Shown: positions 1 to 13,218, numbered from the stretch's first letter. The stretch: 64,000 bases of DNA from Anseranas semipalmata (GCA_013399115.1 VXAA01000089.1:398518-462517), one strand, 5' to 3'. Program-made: numbers and translations. Notes: a model not told the origin generated them from the letters alone.

Positions 1-502
1 ATCAGTTTTGCCTTAATTTTACTGCAAAATATCATCTTTTTGCATTAGAACTAGAAACTCTTACTAACTGGATGAGTAATCAAAGCTACAAAATGCTTAT
101 GCTTGGATGGCTAATTGGAGTTGCAGACTGTCTGGTTGCTTAGAGCTAGACACACTTTCATGTTCAGCTAAATAATTAGAATGCTATGTTTTTCTGTGGA
201 AAACAAGATACTCAGGGCCTAATTTGCAAAATATTTAAGTATTAGCAGCTTGAAGACTCTGTCAAGATAGAAACGAATAAGAACTAAAGAGTTCCATAAG
301 TATCTAGACTTTGAATTAGGTTTGTTTTCCCCTATCAGTAGTTTAGCTTTTCAAATTAATCAAAGTTGGGGGAAGATGTCTCTTAAACACTGACTGTGCT
401 CCTTAGAGATTCCATCTGTGTCAGCCAGGAAAGATTAGAAATAAATCTATAAGAACAGGTGCACCTGCTTCAGTCACAGTAAATAGCGGAGTAATGGAGG
501 AC

Positions 503-727
503 TCAGTAAGTTTTATCATCAATGCATAGTACTTGTGAAGTGTTTTTCATTTCAAAGTCTTTTGCATGTACTAATTTATCCGAGGAATACTCTTGGGAGG
601 CAGGTGTTAAGGTTATGTTATAGACAGGGCTCTCAAAGTGGCTTCCTTTTAGAGTCTGAACATATATGGCTCCATCGCCATCTCCCTTTGATTCTCCATC
701 TGGAAGTAAATGAATTTTGAGTGACAT
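503..727 (-). CDS. Unassigned 74-codon reading frame, possible terminal exon or fragment
   Basis: The minus frame from the ATG at 727 to TGA at 503 has a balanced, protein-like composition (for example GAIYVQTLKGSHFESPVY). Within it, TTCATTTACTTCCAG reads as a good splice acceptor, so the part from about 697 down to the stop could be a last coding exon of a minus-strand gene that begins to the right. I do not recognise the protein. A frame of this length also occurs by chance, so it may not be a gene at all. Confidence 0.2.
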   Translation of the reverse strand: MSLKIHLLPDGESKGDGDGAIYVQTLKGSHFESPVYNITLTPASQEYSSDKLVHAKDFEMKNTSQVLCIDDKTY

Positions 728-1128
728 GTTAGATTTGAAAAGACAGTGAGATTTAAATCAGAAGTACCTACCAAAATGTCTGACTCCCAAGACTGCACAG
801 AAAAGTTTCTACATGGTATGTATCCCTTTTGGATGAAACTAACCTAGAAAATGTGACCAGTAGAACTCATAATGAACTGCAGCCACTACTTGGGCTGATC
901 CAAGGCTGCAAACAATGCTAGTCCAAAAACAAAAACACAATATAGTGTGGACTTCAGGTCCTCAGCACCAACCATTTTGTCACCCAGACTGGCTGCTGGT
1001 CTGCATCACTTGCACGGTGGGATCCCAGGATCAGGTTCATAAATGGTCCTTTTATCCTTCACTATGAAAAGAACCTCATATTTTAGCAGAAAGAGTGCTA
1101 AGAGAGCACGTCTGCAAATCTAATTTAG
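728..1128. other. Intergenic, nothing recognised
   Basis: AT-rich unique-looking sequence between the unassigned frame and the first CR1. I see no gene, RNA or repeat. Confidence 0.6.
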
Positions 1129-1668
1129 ATCATAGAATCATAGAATGGTTTGGATTGGAAGGGACATTAAAGACCATCTAGTTCCAACCCCCCTGCCATG
1201 GGCAGGGACACCTCCCACTAGATCAGGTTGCCCAAAGCCCCATCCAGCCTGGCCTTGAACACTTCCAGGGATGGGGCATCCACAGCTTCTCTGGGCAGCC
1301 TGTTCCAGTGCCTCACCACCCTCTGAGTAAAGAATTTCTTCCTAATATCTAATCTAAATCTATCCTCTTTTAGTTTAAAGCCATTACCCCTTGTCCTGTC
1401 ATTACACTCTGTGACAAAGAGTCCCTCCCCAGCTTTCCTGTAGGCCCCCTTTAGGTACTGGAAGGATGCTATAAGGTCTCCCAGGAGCATTCTCTTCTCC
1501 AGGCTAAACAACTCCAACTCCCTCAGCCTGTCCTCATAGGAGAGGTGCTCCAGCCCTCTGATCATCCTTGTGGCCCTCTTCTGGACTCGCTGTAATAGGT
1601 CCATGTCCTTCTGCTGTTTGGGGCCCCAGAGCTGAATGCAGCACTCCAGGTGGGGTCTCATGAGAATC
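1129..1668 (-). mobile_element. CR1 LINE, 5'-truncated, 3' end of ORF2 and 3' UTR
   Basis: The left end carries the CR1 terminal repeats (ATCATAGAATCATAGAATGG read on plus). The minus strand has an open frame of 147 codons (1218-1661) with the typical CR1 C-terminal text, including [27 protein letters not shown] and [17 protein letters not shown]. This is the reverse transcriptase C-terminus. It is truncated at the 5' side, as most CR1 copies are, and looks fairly little decayed. Confidence 0.95.
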
Positions 1669-4600
1669 TAATCTCACAAGATCTATCTAATTCACACAAA
1701 TTTTAACCACTTCAGTTAATGTCTTAACATGACGCACACTCTACAAAGTCATTTATTACATGAGTCACATTCATCTGCCTAGTACATCACATCTGAGTGT
1801 TCTGCAGTCTTGGGTGCTCCCTGAAATATGTTGCTTATAGAAGATGCAGGGGGTGAAAAATACAGCTGGTGTCCTGTTAACTGAGCAGCTGCTTCTACAT
1901 CAAAGCATCTTTGAAGCACAGCACAACAGGAACCTGTCAGACAGATGATATCAATTATATTGGGAGCATTGGGAGTTTAGGGCTCAAATCTTATCAAATT
2001 GCACAGGCAAAATATTGGGATGATGTTGGATAGCATTGTTGCAAGATCAGGCAATATTCAATGTCATGTAACATTAATGTGAAATACATTATTGCAAATA
2101 TACTATGAAATGTAGTTTATAACAGTAACTTTATTGTAAACATTTTTCTCACCCTTAGCAGTCATGCACAACAGGAAATTAAACAATATTAGCTTTTGGT
2201 ACTTCTCCACCTATTTGTCTGTTAGTTGAACAATAAACCATAGATTCCTGCAATTTTGTCTTCATGTCTACACCTGAGGTGTTATCCATTGAACCACCAT
2301 TGCCACATGCTTAAAAGATGATGACTTTGAAGGCAAACTTGAAAAAAAAAAAAAAGGAAAAAGGAAGAAAATGTTTGGTAATGCCCTGGAAGGCTCTAGC
2401 CAGGGCTTGAGGTTCTTTATCAGAGGCAGGCAAAAGTACAGACAAACTTCGAGTCTGAGATGGTGAAAAGGTTGTAAGCATGGCCATTACCAGATGTGGG
2501 GAGATGAAGTGCATGTTGAAAAAATAAGCCCATACCAAAACAGGCTAAAGATGGGTAGAGATGGGTAGCATTGTAAAGAGTTCACCATCCATTTTTTTGG
2601 ATTCATTGCTGTTGTTAGCAACATCTACCCAAACAATTGGTAGTTCATAAAATAGAAAGACTGGAAATCCCATGGATTCTGAATTAAACCCCCAGAAAAG
2701 GAAGTCAACAATTTCCAGCTATTTTCTGCTAGATATCCCACCTGGCACTGCAAGGAAAACCCCAAATGCTTAAAAATTCATAGCAATGAAATGCTTTAAG
2801 GAAATCTTTTCTGCGTGGTTTTAACAAACAGATGTTAATTTGGAAGTGGTTATCCATGTATTAATTAGCATAAATCCTTTATAAACCTGATTTCGTACTC
2901 TGTCAGCTTGCATAATAAGCCTCAAGAAGCCCAGCAAGATCTAGAATTTTTTACTGTTATAGATTATTTTACATTTTTTACATAGAACTTCTTGCACACA
3001 CTTTGTAAAGATCATTTACATATAAATACGGGCAGAGTGTAGTGACTCTAAAGGCTACTTTGATTGCTCTTGATTTCACCAGATCAGTGAAAAATAGGGA
3101 TCCAGTAAATGCAAGTGCCATCAAATGTCCCAAAGTGTGACAGCTGCACATTATTTCAAGATAAGGTGTTTTTTGTTCATTTGTTTAAGGAGTATTATAT
3201 AGTTTGTAAGGGAGTAGTCAAGCTGCCGGAAAAGTAGGAGCCAAATTTATTTCCACAGAAGTCACAAATTTCTTCTCATCTAGAAGAGATGACATTGATC
3301 CAGGATTACTAACCAGGATATCACCCAGTGGGAACATGCATGGAGAAATTTAACATCTGTCTAAAATTTTAGTAACTCTTGCATGTCTGAGGCTTGAAAA
3401 CAAATCTTGCTGTATTAAGAAAACTGAAATATTTCTTCTTGGAAAGACTTCCAATTGAAAGCAGTAGAAGCATTTCTAAAAAGATGTGTGATGGGTCTTT
3501 GGATTTCCTAATACAACTGCCAGTTGCTTCTCAGAAGGTGGAATTTGTTGTCTGTTTGTCTTTACGTTAAATTTGTGCACGACAATTGGCTATTTGGCAT
3601 GCTTCCCTGTCTTTCAGTTCTGGAAGGCATTAACAGTGCTTTCACTGTGTAGCAGTGCCTCTACTGATAAATCTCTTTATAAAACTCTCATTTACCACCT
3701 AGCAATCTTATATTTTCTGAGATAGGCAGTACCACATCTTAACTTTGGAAGAGAAAAAACACATACTTATAATAACTTTTAGTTCAAACTAAATTCCGTT
3801 ATCTGGTGCTATTATTTAGGAAAATTGCTTCCCTGGTAGCTTGCTTTCAAGCTGGACTGTTTGTTATCAAATGTCTGTTGTCTGTTCTCTCCTCAAAGGG
3901 ATTTCTCTTCCTTTCCTTCACATTACACAAGGAAAGTAAAAACATTAGCCAGAAAAATAAAATGAGTAACAGCTGCCTTTCTTCTCTTTACAATAAGGAT
4001 GGGAATATCTAACAAAAATGGGAAGCTCCATTTTAGAACTGATATAGCACAACTACTCTTCAGCCTTAATTCTCTTTAAGCTGAACTGCCCTCAGGTGTC
4101 CTTCAAACATGTACGTTAGGTAGAGTAGCTGGATCCTACATTTTGGGCAGCTGTCAGAAGCTGCAGCCCTGGTACCCATCCCTGGGTGCCAATTCCTGGG
4201 GTGGTTGGCTTGGGAGCAGAGAGGCATCAAGCCCTTTTCCACTGAGCAGCATGCTGCAGGAGGGGTAAGATCTGCCTCAGAGAGCACTAACACTGAATGT
4301 ATAGCACCATATCTGTATTGATTTGATCACTGCATTCCTTCACGGGTCAGAATGAAAGCAGAGAAGTGAAGCAAGGTTAGCATTTCAAGCCACAGTACAC
4401 GTCACACTGCTCGGGGCATGGTGGCTAACAGCGTACTGGTCACTAGGGAAATATTCCTGAAAGATTTCCTGCCAGCTCTAGAAGTGTTGAGACAGATTTG
4501 TGATTTGCAATTGGCCTGCAAATATGCACTTCAGACTCCAAACATTTGACAGACAGAGCGAAGATGCATGGGTGACATCCCTGCCTATGGCAGGGGGGTT

Positions 4601-5785
4601 GGAACCAGATGATCTTTAAAGTCCCTTCCAACCCAAGTCATTCTATGATATGATTCTGTGAAACACCAGGCTTAAGCAGTTGGACGCCAGCCTATCATCA
4701 AAGAACCTCAGGGCAAAGCACACAATATCCAGAACTGTAGTGACAGAAAACAGATATGAACAGCAGGGAAGGAAAACAAAAAATAACAGACAACTGGGTC
4801 AGGACCTGAAAAGGCAGAGGTTTAATTAATTTCAGGCCTGGATAATTGGCTAGATTTTTAGCCATGATAATTTTGAGTGTAATTTGTGATGTCTTCCTGT
4901 CATCACTGCTGAAAGTGAGTCTGAACAAAAACACTCTCTCAGTCAGTAAATAAAGGCAAGCTATCTAAACAAAGAGTGCTCGAGTGCTTCAGTATGCTTT
5001 TCCACTTCATTAGGTTTAGCCAAGCCATTAACCAGAGCAGAGGCACTCCTGTTCTCTAGTCCATATCTAGTCTGAATATCCTCTTGCATTTCACACGTGC
5101 CAGTATACACAAAGGGGGGACAAAGTAACATCTGTATAATGGTGCTTCTGCTCATGTTATTCCCTTTTTGCACTCAGTGTTACAAAACATGTGCATGTCC
5201 CTCCTGGCTGCAACATAAGGACACAGAAGGTGCACATTTCATGCAGTGAGATCAGCTTCCCAGGATAGACTGGGCCTCAGGCTATTCTATGAAATGTTGA
5301 GTTTCTAAGATTTCCACATTACAGTCTGATATTCAAGGCCAGTTAGAGCTAATCTGCATTATCAACCTTTTTAGAAACTTGCCTCCAGTATAAATCCATA
5401 TTGTTCAATAGCCCATCATCCTTTCTATGCTCATGCATTTTCATGCTGTCTCTGCAATTTGGTCATACTCAACACTGGACTCAAACTGTGCCCCTTTGCT
5501 TTTAAGGATTTAATCAATGAGAAGCACACTCTTGGAAATGAGTTTTTCCACAGGTATTAAGGACAAGGAAATCAGTCTTGTTTCCTGTAAAATTCTTTCA
5601 GGGACTTCCTCATCCCAGTATGAAAGAAAAGTAGCTCTGACTGATGCCTTTGCTTCAGCTGTGACATTTTCAGGGTTTCTTTCCTCTTCCCAAAAGATTA
5701 TTTTAAGGAAATATATAGAAATCTTATTTTGTGGTGATCTCAACATCTCTGCTGAACAGGGTAGAAATCAGTCACTATAGAAAAC
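1669..5785. other. Intergenic, only a short CR1 tail
   Basis: Apart from the CR1 fragment at 4571-4660, I see no coding sequence. Short frames here, including a pair open on both strands at 5510-5780, have no recognisable protein. Confidence 0.6.
4571..4660 (+). mobile_element. CR1 LINE 3'-end fragment
   Basis: About 90 bases: CCTGCCTATGGCAGGGGGGT, then a TTGGAACCAGATGATCTTTA-type stretch, ending in TTCTATGATATGATTCTGTG. This is the conserved CR1 3' tail on the plus strand. Confidence 0.9.
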
Positions 5786-6776
5786 TGTACTGGGTTTACA
5801 TGGCAAGGGTTTGCTAGCGGGGGGGCTGCAGGGGTGGCCTCTGTGAGAAGATCCCCAAAGTTGCCCCATGTCAGATCAGAGCTGGTTCCAGCCAGCTCCA
5901 AAAGGGACCCGCTGCTGGCCAGAGCCAAGCCAGGGAGCGACGCTGGTTGTGCCTCTGGGAGAGCAGATTTAAGAAAGGGAACTGCTGTGCCACAGCAGCT
6001 GGGAGAGAGGAGCGAGAAACAGCCCTGCAGGCACCCAGGTCAGTGCAGAAGGAGGGCAGGAGGGGCGCCAGGCACCGCAGCAGAAGTTCCCCTGTGGCCC
6101 GTGGAGAGGCCCATGGTGGAGCAGGCCGTCCCCCTGCAGCCCATGGGTACCACACGGAGCAGATCTCCACGCTGCAGCCATGGAGGAGCCCACATGGAGC
6201 AGGTGGATGTGGCCTGAAGGAGGCTGCGGCCCATGGGAGCCCCCGCAGGAGCAGNNNNNNNNNNNNNNNNNNNNNNNNNNNNNNNNNNNNNNNNNNNNNN
6301 NNNNNNNNNNNNNNNNNNNNNNNNNNNNNNNNNNNNNNNNNNNNNNNNNNNNNNNNNNNNNNNNNNNNNNNNNNNNNNNNNNNNNNNNNNNNNNNNNNNN
6401 NNNNNNNNNNNNNNNNNNNNNNNNNNNNNNNNNNNNNNNNNNNNNNNNNNNNNNNNNNNNNNNNNNNNNNNNNNNNNNNNNNNNNNNNNNNNNNNNNNNN
6501 NNNNNNNNNNNNNNNNNNNNNNNNNNNNNNNNNNNNNNNNNNNNNNNNNNNNNNNNNNNNNNNNNNNNNNNNNNNNNNNNNNNNNNNNNNNNNNNNNNNN
6601 NNNNNNNNNNNNNNNNNNNNNNNNNNNNNNNNNNNNNNNNNNNNNNNNNNNNNNNNNNNNNNNNNNNNNNNNNNNNNNNNNNNNNNNNNNNNNNNNNNNN
6701 NNNNNNNNNNNNNNNNNNNNNNNNNNNNNNNNNNNNNNNNNNNNNNNNNNNNNNNNNNNNNNNNNNNNNNNNNNAC
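5786..6776 (+). mobile_element. Avian-type endogenous retrovirus solo LTR, copy 1 (interior missing in N gap)
   Basis: Starts TGTACTGGGTTTACATGGCA, continues with the GGGGGGGCTGCAGGGGTGGC motif shared by all three copies, and runs into a 520-base N block (6255-6774). The readable part closely matches the reverse complement of copy 2, so both are fairly young. The expected total of about 1 kb agrees with intact copy 3 if the gap size is right. No gag, pol or env text is seen beside it, so a solo LTR is inferred. The right end would sit at the gap edge, next to an AAAAC repeat. I think the family is related to zebra finch TguLTR5-type LTRs, but that name is from memory. Confidence 0.8.
6255..6774. 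other. Assembly gap, 520 N
   Basis: Unknown sequence inside LTR copy 1. It begins just after the point where the LTR enters its internal CCCATGG-containing repeats. Confidence 1.
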
Positions 6777-6842
6777 AAAACAAAACAAAACAAAACAAAA
6801 CAAAAAAGAACCAAAACAAACAAACAAATAAAAAACAGACAA
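6775..6842. repeat. (AAAAC)n simple repeat, decaying into AAAC units
   Basis: ACAAAACAAAACAAAAC runs on to about 6805 and then degrades to CAAACAAACAAATAAAAAAC. It abuts the missing right end of LTR copy 1, whose left flank is also AAAAC. Confidence 0.95.
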
Positions 6843-9800
6843 AAAGTAAACTAAGTTCTCATTCAGTAAGAATGTACATCTTTAAATTCAACTGAGAGTG
6901 TCCTCTACTCTTCTAGAAAAATGTTTATCTCCCCAAAATTCAATGAGCAACAACTACAAATGGTACTCAAAAGCCATGTCATGTCACAGGATCAAAGATT
7001 TCTCTTACGGAAAATGAACAGCTAGTGTATACCATGCTAGGTGTAGTCTTTGTGTCACTGAGCACACCACAGAAAACAAGCCTATTTTCTTTTTGGGAGA
7101 AAAAGATGAAAAGAAAGGAGAAAGAGAATAAATCAGCTTGCTATATCCATCTTTTTTGATGTAACAAGAGAAAAACTGTCAACTTCAGCCGTTCTAAGAG
7201 TCACAAAAACAGGGCTGATGGGTTTTGTCCCTACAGTTGTGATAGGACATAAAAGATCTTCTCTCCTTTGTGAGTCTTCTCAGGTTTGGATTGATCTTTT
7301 TTTCTTTCTCCCCTCAGGTTGTTCTAGTACCCCAGTGAGCTCCAGTGAGTTGGTTTGTGCCAGTAAAGGCACATGAAAAGTTATGCCTCAATTTTGAATA
7401 TTTTTAATATTTTGTTTTGCTCTGACAGCAGAAAAAGAAAATTCTCTGCTACCTGAGAATTTTCCCTCTGAGTGAATCCACTTGCCGGTCCCGGAGGTGA
7501 GGGTGTCAGAGGACAGGATGGAGCAGGCGGGGATGTCACTGGCTCCACAGCAAATGGCAACAGGTATGGGCCAGATCTGTGTGGGGAGCCCTATGTGCTG
7601 AAAGACAGACCTTTCCGTAAGAACTGTGTTTTCAGCTTTCAAACTAAATGCAAGAAAGTTTTAAAGCACTATTCAGATCTTAGATGTGAGGTTCCAGGGC
7701 TTTTTAGTAGAACACCATCTTCTCTTTTCAGCTACTTAACCAGAGGAGCGATCAGGAAGAAACACCTAACTCTAAACCCCAAAAGGAGAGCCAGATGGGA
7801 CAGAGAGTCTCCAGTCCCCATGCATGACCTAAATTTAGTATATATTCAGTTACGGTGGAATTGGGTATTCTCCACAAGAACAAGTGCTTCTCTAAGAAAA
7901 GTTTAATACTGTAAATCAAATGCCTTTTTAAATGTAATTTACTGAGAAAACAAACCACTAATGTACTTTTCATGGCATTTGTCAAACAGTCCTTCCTGTT
8001 TCCTTCATATGCCTGCAATGATGAACTCCAGAGCTCATCTGTTAATGATGCTGGCTTGTAGCCAGTTCCTCAGCTCTCCTTTTGCCTTGTCCTAGAACGA
8101 ATAATTTGACTGTAAATAGGTAAGTCTGAACCCTTTCCAGGAAGAAGAAATTTTAGCAGCTGCAAAGTGCCATAATATGGCATAAAATCCTGTGCCAGAG
8201 GTGTCTGAGCCAGTATATGTCAGGGAAAAGTCAATTCCTACCTCCACTTCACCAGCTGACTCACTAACACCTAAGTATTGGTCATCTAAGTCAATGCCCG
8301 AGCACCCTGAAAAAGAGCAATCTTCAGCATTTCCTCTTGGGACCATTTTTTAATCCTGGGTCAATAGTATTTGAGCCCAAGGGAAAAATCCAGCCTAATA
8401 CAATTTAGCATTAGAGATACGGCCAAACAGGTGTATGGCTTCTTTTTTCCTTTCTCTCCACCCATGCCACCAGTGAAAACTTGTCACAGTTCCATGTGCC
8501 TGTATTTAAAACCTTAAAAAAATAAAAATAATAAAAAAAGAACCTCTGTCAAGTAACACACCTATTTCTTATTTATCAACAAGAATCATAAACAAACAGC
8601 TATGTGTAAATACAAACCAGTAAATCCTGTAGCTTAAACATCCAATTGATAAAACTTTCAACCCAATTTGGATCTTGACCTGTTTACACACTGCTAACCT
8701 GACAGATTCCTAATGGGTTTTGAGTCTTTACAGTTTGCTGTGGAGATAACTGGGTTATTAAGATCCTGGACTTCAGCGTCAATAAAACAGTTCCAAAAAA
8801 TGAAGCTGACCAGTAATGTCATGGGAATTAAAATTAAGGTCCCAACCTTAATCCAGGAGATTACATCTGGACAGGGTGAATATGCTGATTGCAGACACAA
8901 CAACTAAGAAGTCAATGCAGAAGAATACAAGTAGAGTCATGATGGATATGCATAGCTATTTCATCTGCAGATAAATGCATCCCATATCCCCTTCCCAAGA
9001 GGGAAACAAAAAAAAATTAAAATGCTAGAGTATTTACATGTGTAAAAAAGCACTTGTGAACACAAGTTATTCTAATACTGAGTCTAAAGTTATTCTAATA
9101 CTGGGTCTAAACTTAGGCCCAGTGTTCGCCTGATGAACAAGCTTCAGCAGTCATGTATCCTGCTTGCCACACAAGCACTGGGGGAGTGCAGTGAGGGGCA
9201 TGAGGCCAGGAGAATTGTGCTTCAGAGGGCACAGTGGCTGTAGGGAAGAAAAGGAGTGGATCAGAAAGAAATAAGGTGGTTTGCAGACACAGAAGGGAGA
9301 CAAGCAGACAACTGAGCTGAGCCAACTGTCCAGCTGAAGGTGAAGGCTTTATGGGATGAGCAGCATGTGCAGAATAACAGAGTTTTTTGGCAGTCAAAGG
9401 AGAAACACACTAGATGAGTGGGTGACAATCACATCGTCCATTTCTTGGAGCAATGGGTTTGTACTAGAAGAAATGCATTTTGCTCAGCCCAAGGTTTCAC
9501 ATGGGTTTCTTCTGCTTTCTTAGGTCTGTGAGGTACTAGAGAGTACCTTAACCAACACCATTTGCCTTAGTAAACACAGACCTGTTCTTGAAACAAGTGC
9601 TCATCTTGAACATCAGAGACTTAGGGAAATTTAGGGAGATTCTCTGCGATGAATATGACTGAAAGAAGGTGTTTCACAATTATCTGAAACAGACAACTAG
9701 GAATTGAAAGTACATTAGCACATAGCCTTCATCCACTAAACTAAGCCTTTTCTTTCCCAGCCTGGAATGGAGGGGGAGGGAAATAATACATATTAGTAGA

Positions 9801-12800
9801 TACAGTCAGTGTGTGTTCAATAAAAACAGCAAGCAGAACCAGCAGGCTGCTTCTAATATGCATCAGTTGATCTAGATTTCAAACCAGAAGGACATCTCCA
9901 GGATCTTTCTTAGGCAACAGTTTTGTAAGCTTGAAATATATTATATCATGGTCACAGTTCTGGCTCACAATCTGAGATTTTCTGGAGACCAGGACATTTT
10001 AATTTATAGTAAAACCAGAGCAAAATTTTACATAGAAAGTCAGATACTATAAGGCTGGTGGAATAAAAACAAGCAAGCCCCAATGATTTCTGCATTAGAG
10101 AATATTGTTTCAACAACAATACAGAAGAAAACAAACAAGTAACTATGGTCAGAATCATGGAGAAAGGAAAGAAAGAGGAAAGAGCCCTGATCCTGAAAAA
10201 GCAGATAACTCTAAATTACCCTTTAGCAGAGACTCATTGTGGTAATAGCCTAAACAAATTTTATTGAATCCAGCAACACCTCAGCAGGGCAACACCAGCC
10301 ATCTTCTTTAAGGGTATATTCCTGGACACTTTATATGTTAGGCCTGCCAAGGTAAGAGAATGAAAAGAGATAACCAGGACTGAAAGGGCAATGCATTTAA
10401 AATCTAGCAACTAGCAGCTCCTAAAGCTTTTGAGATGCCTTCCACTGACAGTGTCTGAACAGGTGGGTTACTAGACCCAGAGACAGCTGCTTCATTCTAT
10501 CTTTTTTTCATTAAGAAGTCAGCGTTCATTCCTGTTTCAAAGCTTTATTAATTCCTGCCACTGCAGAGCACATCAGCCCCGATGGACGTGCAGTTTAACA
10601 CCACAAATGTATGGCCTTTTGCTCCCTTCCTGCACATTTCAGGAGTACAGTCACACCAGTAGCTCTGTTCACTAGGGCAAGATTTTAGCCACAGTTCTGA
10701 AAATGAAAACATTTCCACCTAAAAGATCAAAATAAGAGCAATAGAAAGCAATCCATTCTCTCACGAAAACAGTGTAAAAATGTAAAAATATAATGTTCTG
10801 GTGCCCAGTTTGAACACAGACACAGTGCAACCTTAGAAGCAGTAGCAAAAGCTGAAGAACCATTCCCAGGATTCAAATGTGGAGATTCACAGAAAACGGG
10901 AAACAGAGGTTAAAAAAAAGTTAAGGAACACATGAACATAACGCTGGTTTCTTTCTTAAAATCCTCCTGTAACTAAAAGTTAAATCAACTATAAGTTACA
11001 AACTACAAGCTATATATCACTAAAGCAATTAAAAATACAAACCTCTCATCAGTATATTGCTGTGTTGAACTACAGAGTTTTCTCTACAAAGGGATCAAAT
11101 ACATGTATTGCCTTGGATTTTGAGCAGTGAGGGTTATTTCTTTGTCAGAAAAGAAATGCATGCAAAGACAGGACACCCTCTCTTCATTGGCTTTACTCAC
11201 ATTTACTTTCTTGAAGAGGGATGTTGATAGGCAGAGACAAGAGTTTATAAATCATAGGCTGTTTTGCTTTCAGAGGCACAAGAGAAGCTGGTTGTGGTGC
11301 CTATGGATTGGCTTTCAAACTGGGCACCAGCCCTCAGACAGCCTCAGGCTGCCTCTGCATCACCTTGCAAGGCCGCCCCGGGCCAGGAGACCTCTGCCGT
11401 GTCACTCCATACATTTGGCTAATGCTACATGTGAAAGCTAATTTCACTGATAGCTCATCAATGCACTTACTAAAGCTGCTTGTTTGAGTTACTGGAGACA
11501 CTGAATGCTGCTGGTTGTCAGTTAATTTTATTTAACTACAATCTGATTGTATTTCCTTATAAATCAAGTGATACTACTCATATGAATATGACATGATTTT
11601 TAATATTGCTTTAGAATAAATCTAAATAAACAATGTGGCACATTATTACTGTTTACTATTTATGTTTCTTTTCTTTCTAGGAAAACACAACATTAAAAAG
11701 TCCAATTCATACAGGTTAGAGCAAGCAGGCTTTGGTTGAAGAGAAAATCAGCATGCTATCACACAACTTTGCTGGGCCATTTATGTTCTGTTATGAAGAC
11801 AGCAGGGATATTCCTTATGCAGCTCCCATCCCAGTGCTGTAACAAACAGTTTCAACATTTACCCCGGGGAGAACATAAGCCCCAACAGCAGAGCCAACCA
11901 TATCCCTCATAAGGTGCATGGCAAGGCTAACTCTTCACAGGATTTGGGGGAAAGCAGCCACCACAGAGGCCTTTAGGCCAAAGGGAGAATCAAGTTTTCA
12001 ATCCACTTCTTCTGGCTCAAACAGGAAACAAAAATGTTGCTAGAAGAGTGCCCAAATCCAACCTAAACAATCTTTTGACACCCCACTGCTGCTGTGGATA
12101 GGTGTCCTGAAGAGAAAGCTGCAGACAGCTTTGCTTCAAACTTACGGTTTTGCAAGGCTTACAGTACATTTCTTTTCTGAAATAAGTATTTCTGCCAAAG
12201 AAAAGACAGAGGGGAAGGAAGGAGTCTTGTATAAATATGTTTCTCTCCTTTATGAAGGGAGAAAGCATGCATTTTGGAGTCCATGGTTAAGAGTGATGGC
12301 TCTAAAGGAATCTTCAACTCTGCTTCAGTAATTACAGAAGTTATATTGATGTTAATAGAATATTCTTAGAGTGAGAAAAAATCTGTAAACATCAGAAAAC
12401 AGATGCTTTCTAAGAAGCTAAAGGCAGCATATTTCAGAGTCTTTGTAGAAGTCCAGACTTTTTTTTTTTTAAGTCTTTTTTTTAAGGGTTTATTCTCTGT
12501 TTTTTTCAGCTGGATGCTGGCTTGTTTTTTCTCTTTCAAATGTTTATTTATTGATTCGCCTAGTTTCTTGAAGCACCAGCACATGAACATCTGAACCACA
12601 GCAGGCTCATATATATCAATGCTTAGAGTTATTAATTTCGCTAAGCAGTGCAGCTGTTTGTAACCCACTGCCATATGGCTCATTTCTCTCCTCATCTTCT
12701 GTGCACACTTTCATACATATAAACACATATGATACTCAATTTATTTAAAATATACCCTCAGCTTTCAGTGAATGTTTTTCTCAGTTGGCAGCAATCATAT

Positions 12801-13218
12801 ATCCTGTTTTCTCTCAAGTATTTTAATGGGAAAAAAAATCAAAACAGCTTAAAAAGCAATGCACCCTCCCTTACCTTGCTTTGGAAGAGTTTCTCTGAAT
12901 TTTGTTTCTGTCCTGTCACCACAGGAGCTCTAACTCATGCCACAGTGAAGGGCATGAAAGTGGCCTCAGTTGAAACAGAGACAGAAGAGAGCACTAGCCT
13001 GGGGAGGGCATGGTGACAGAAGACACTTTAGCTGGGGTTTGGAGACACAGACCGTCCCCCCGGAGCGCTTGTGACCAGGCCTGCTCATTGCCTTTCATGC
13101 AGCTGCTAAACTCAGTTTCTGACAACTCTTCAGTCCCATGAAGGGACGAGCAATGTCCCCATGAAGGGACATGTGAGCAGTTCTGCAGGGCCACAAGAGA
13201 GAGACAGACTGAGCTTTG
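6843..13218. other. Intergenic, nothing recognised
   Basis: No gene or clear repeat family. Two local GC-rich patches stand out: about 7470-7620 and 11330-11410. Frames are short and unassigned. Confidence 0.55.

Noticed and set aside
5510..5780. Two frames of about 80 codons open on opposite strands
   Set aside because: No recognisable protein in either. Coincident opposite frames of this size occur by chance, and no splice or start context singles one out.
5871..6895. Several reading frames of 220-323 codons on both strands
   Set aside because: They run through the 520-base N block, which translates as X and has no stops. Their ends are LTR and AAAAC-repeat sequence.
8092..8346. 84-codon minus frame with the text GTGFYAILWHFAAAKI
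   Set aside because: Looks somewhat protein-like, but I recognise no family and see no splice signals or neighbours to support it.
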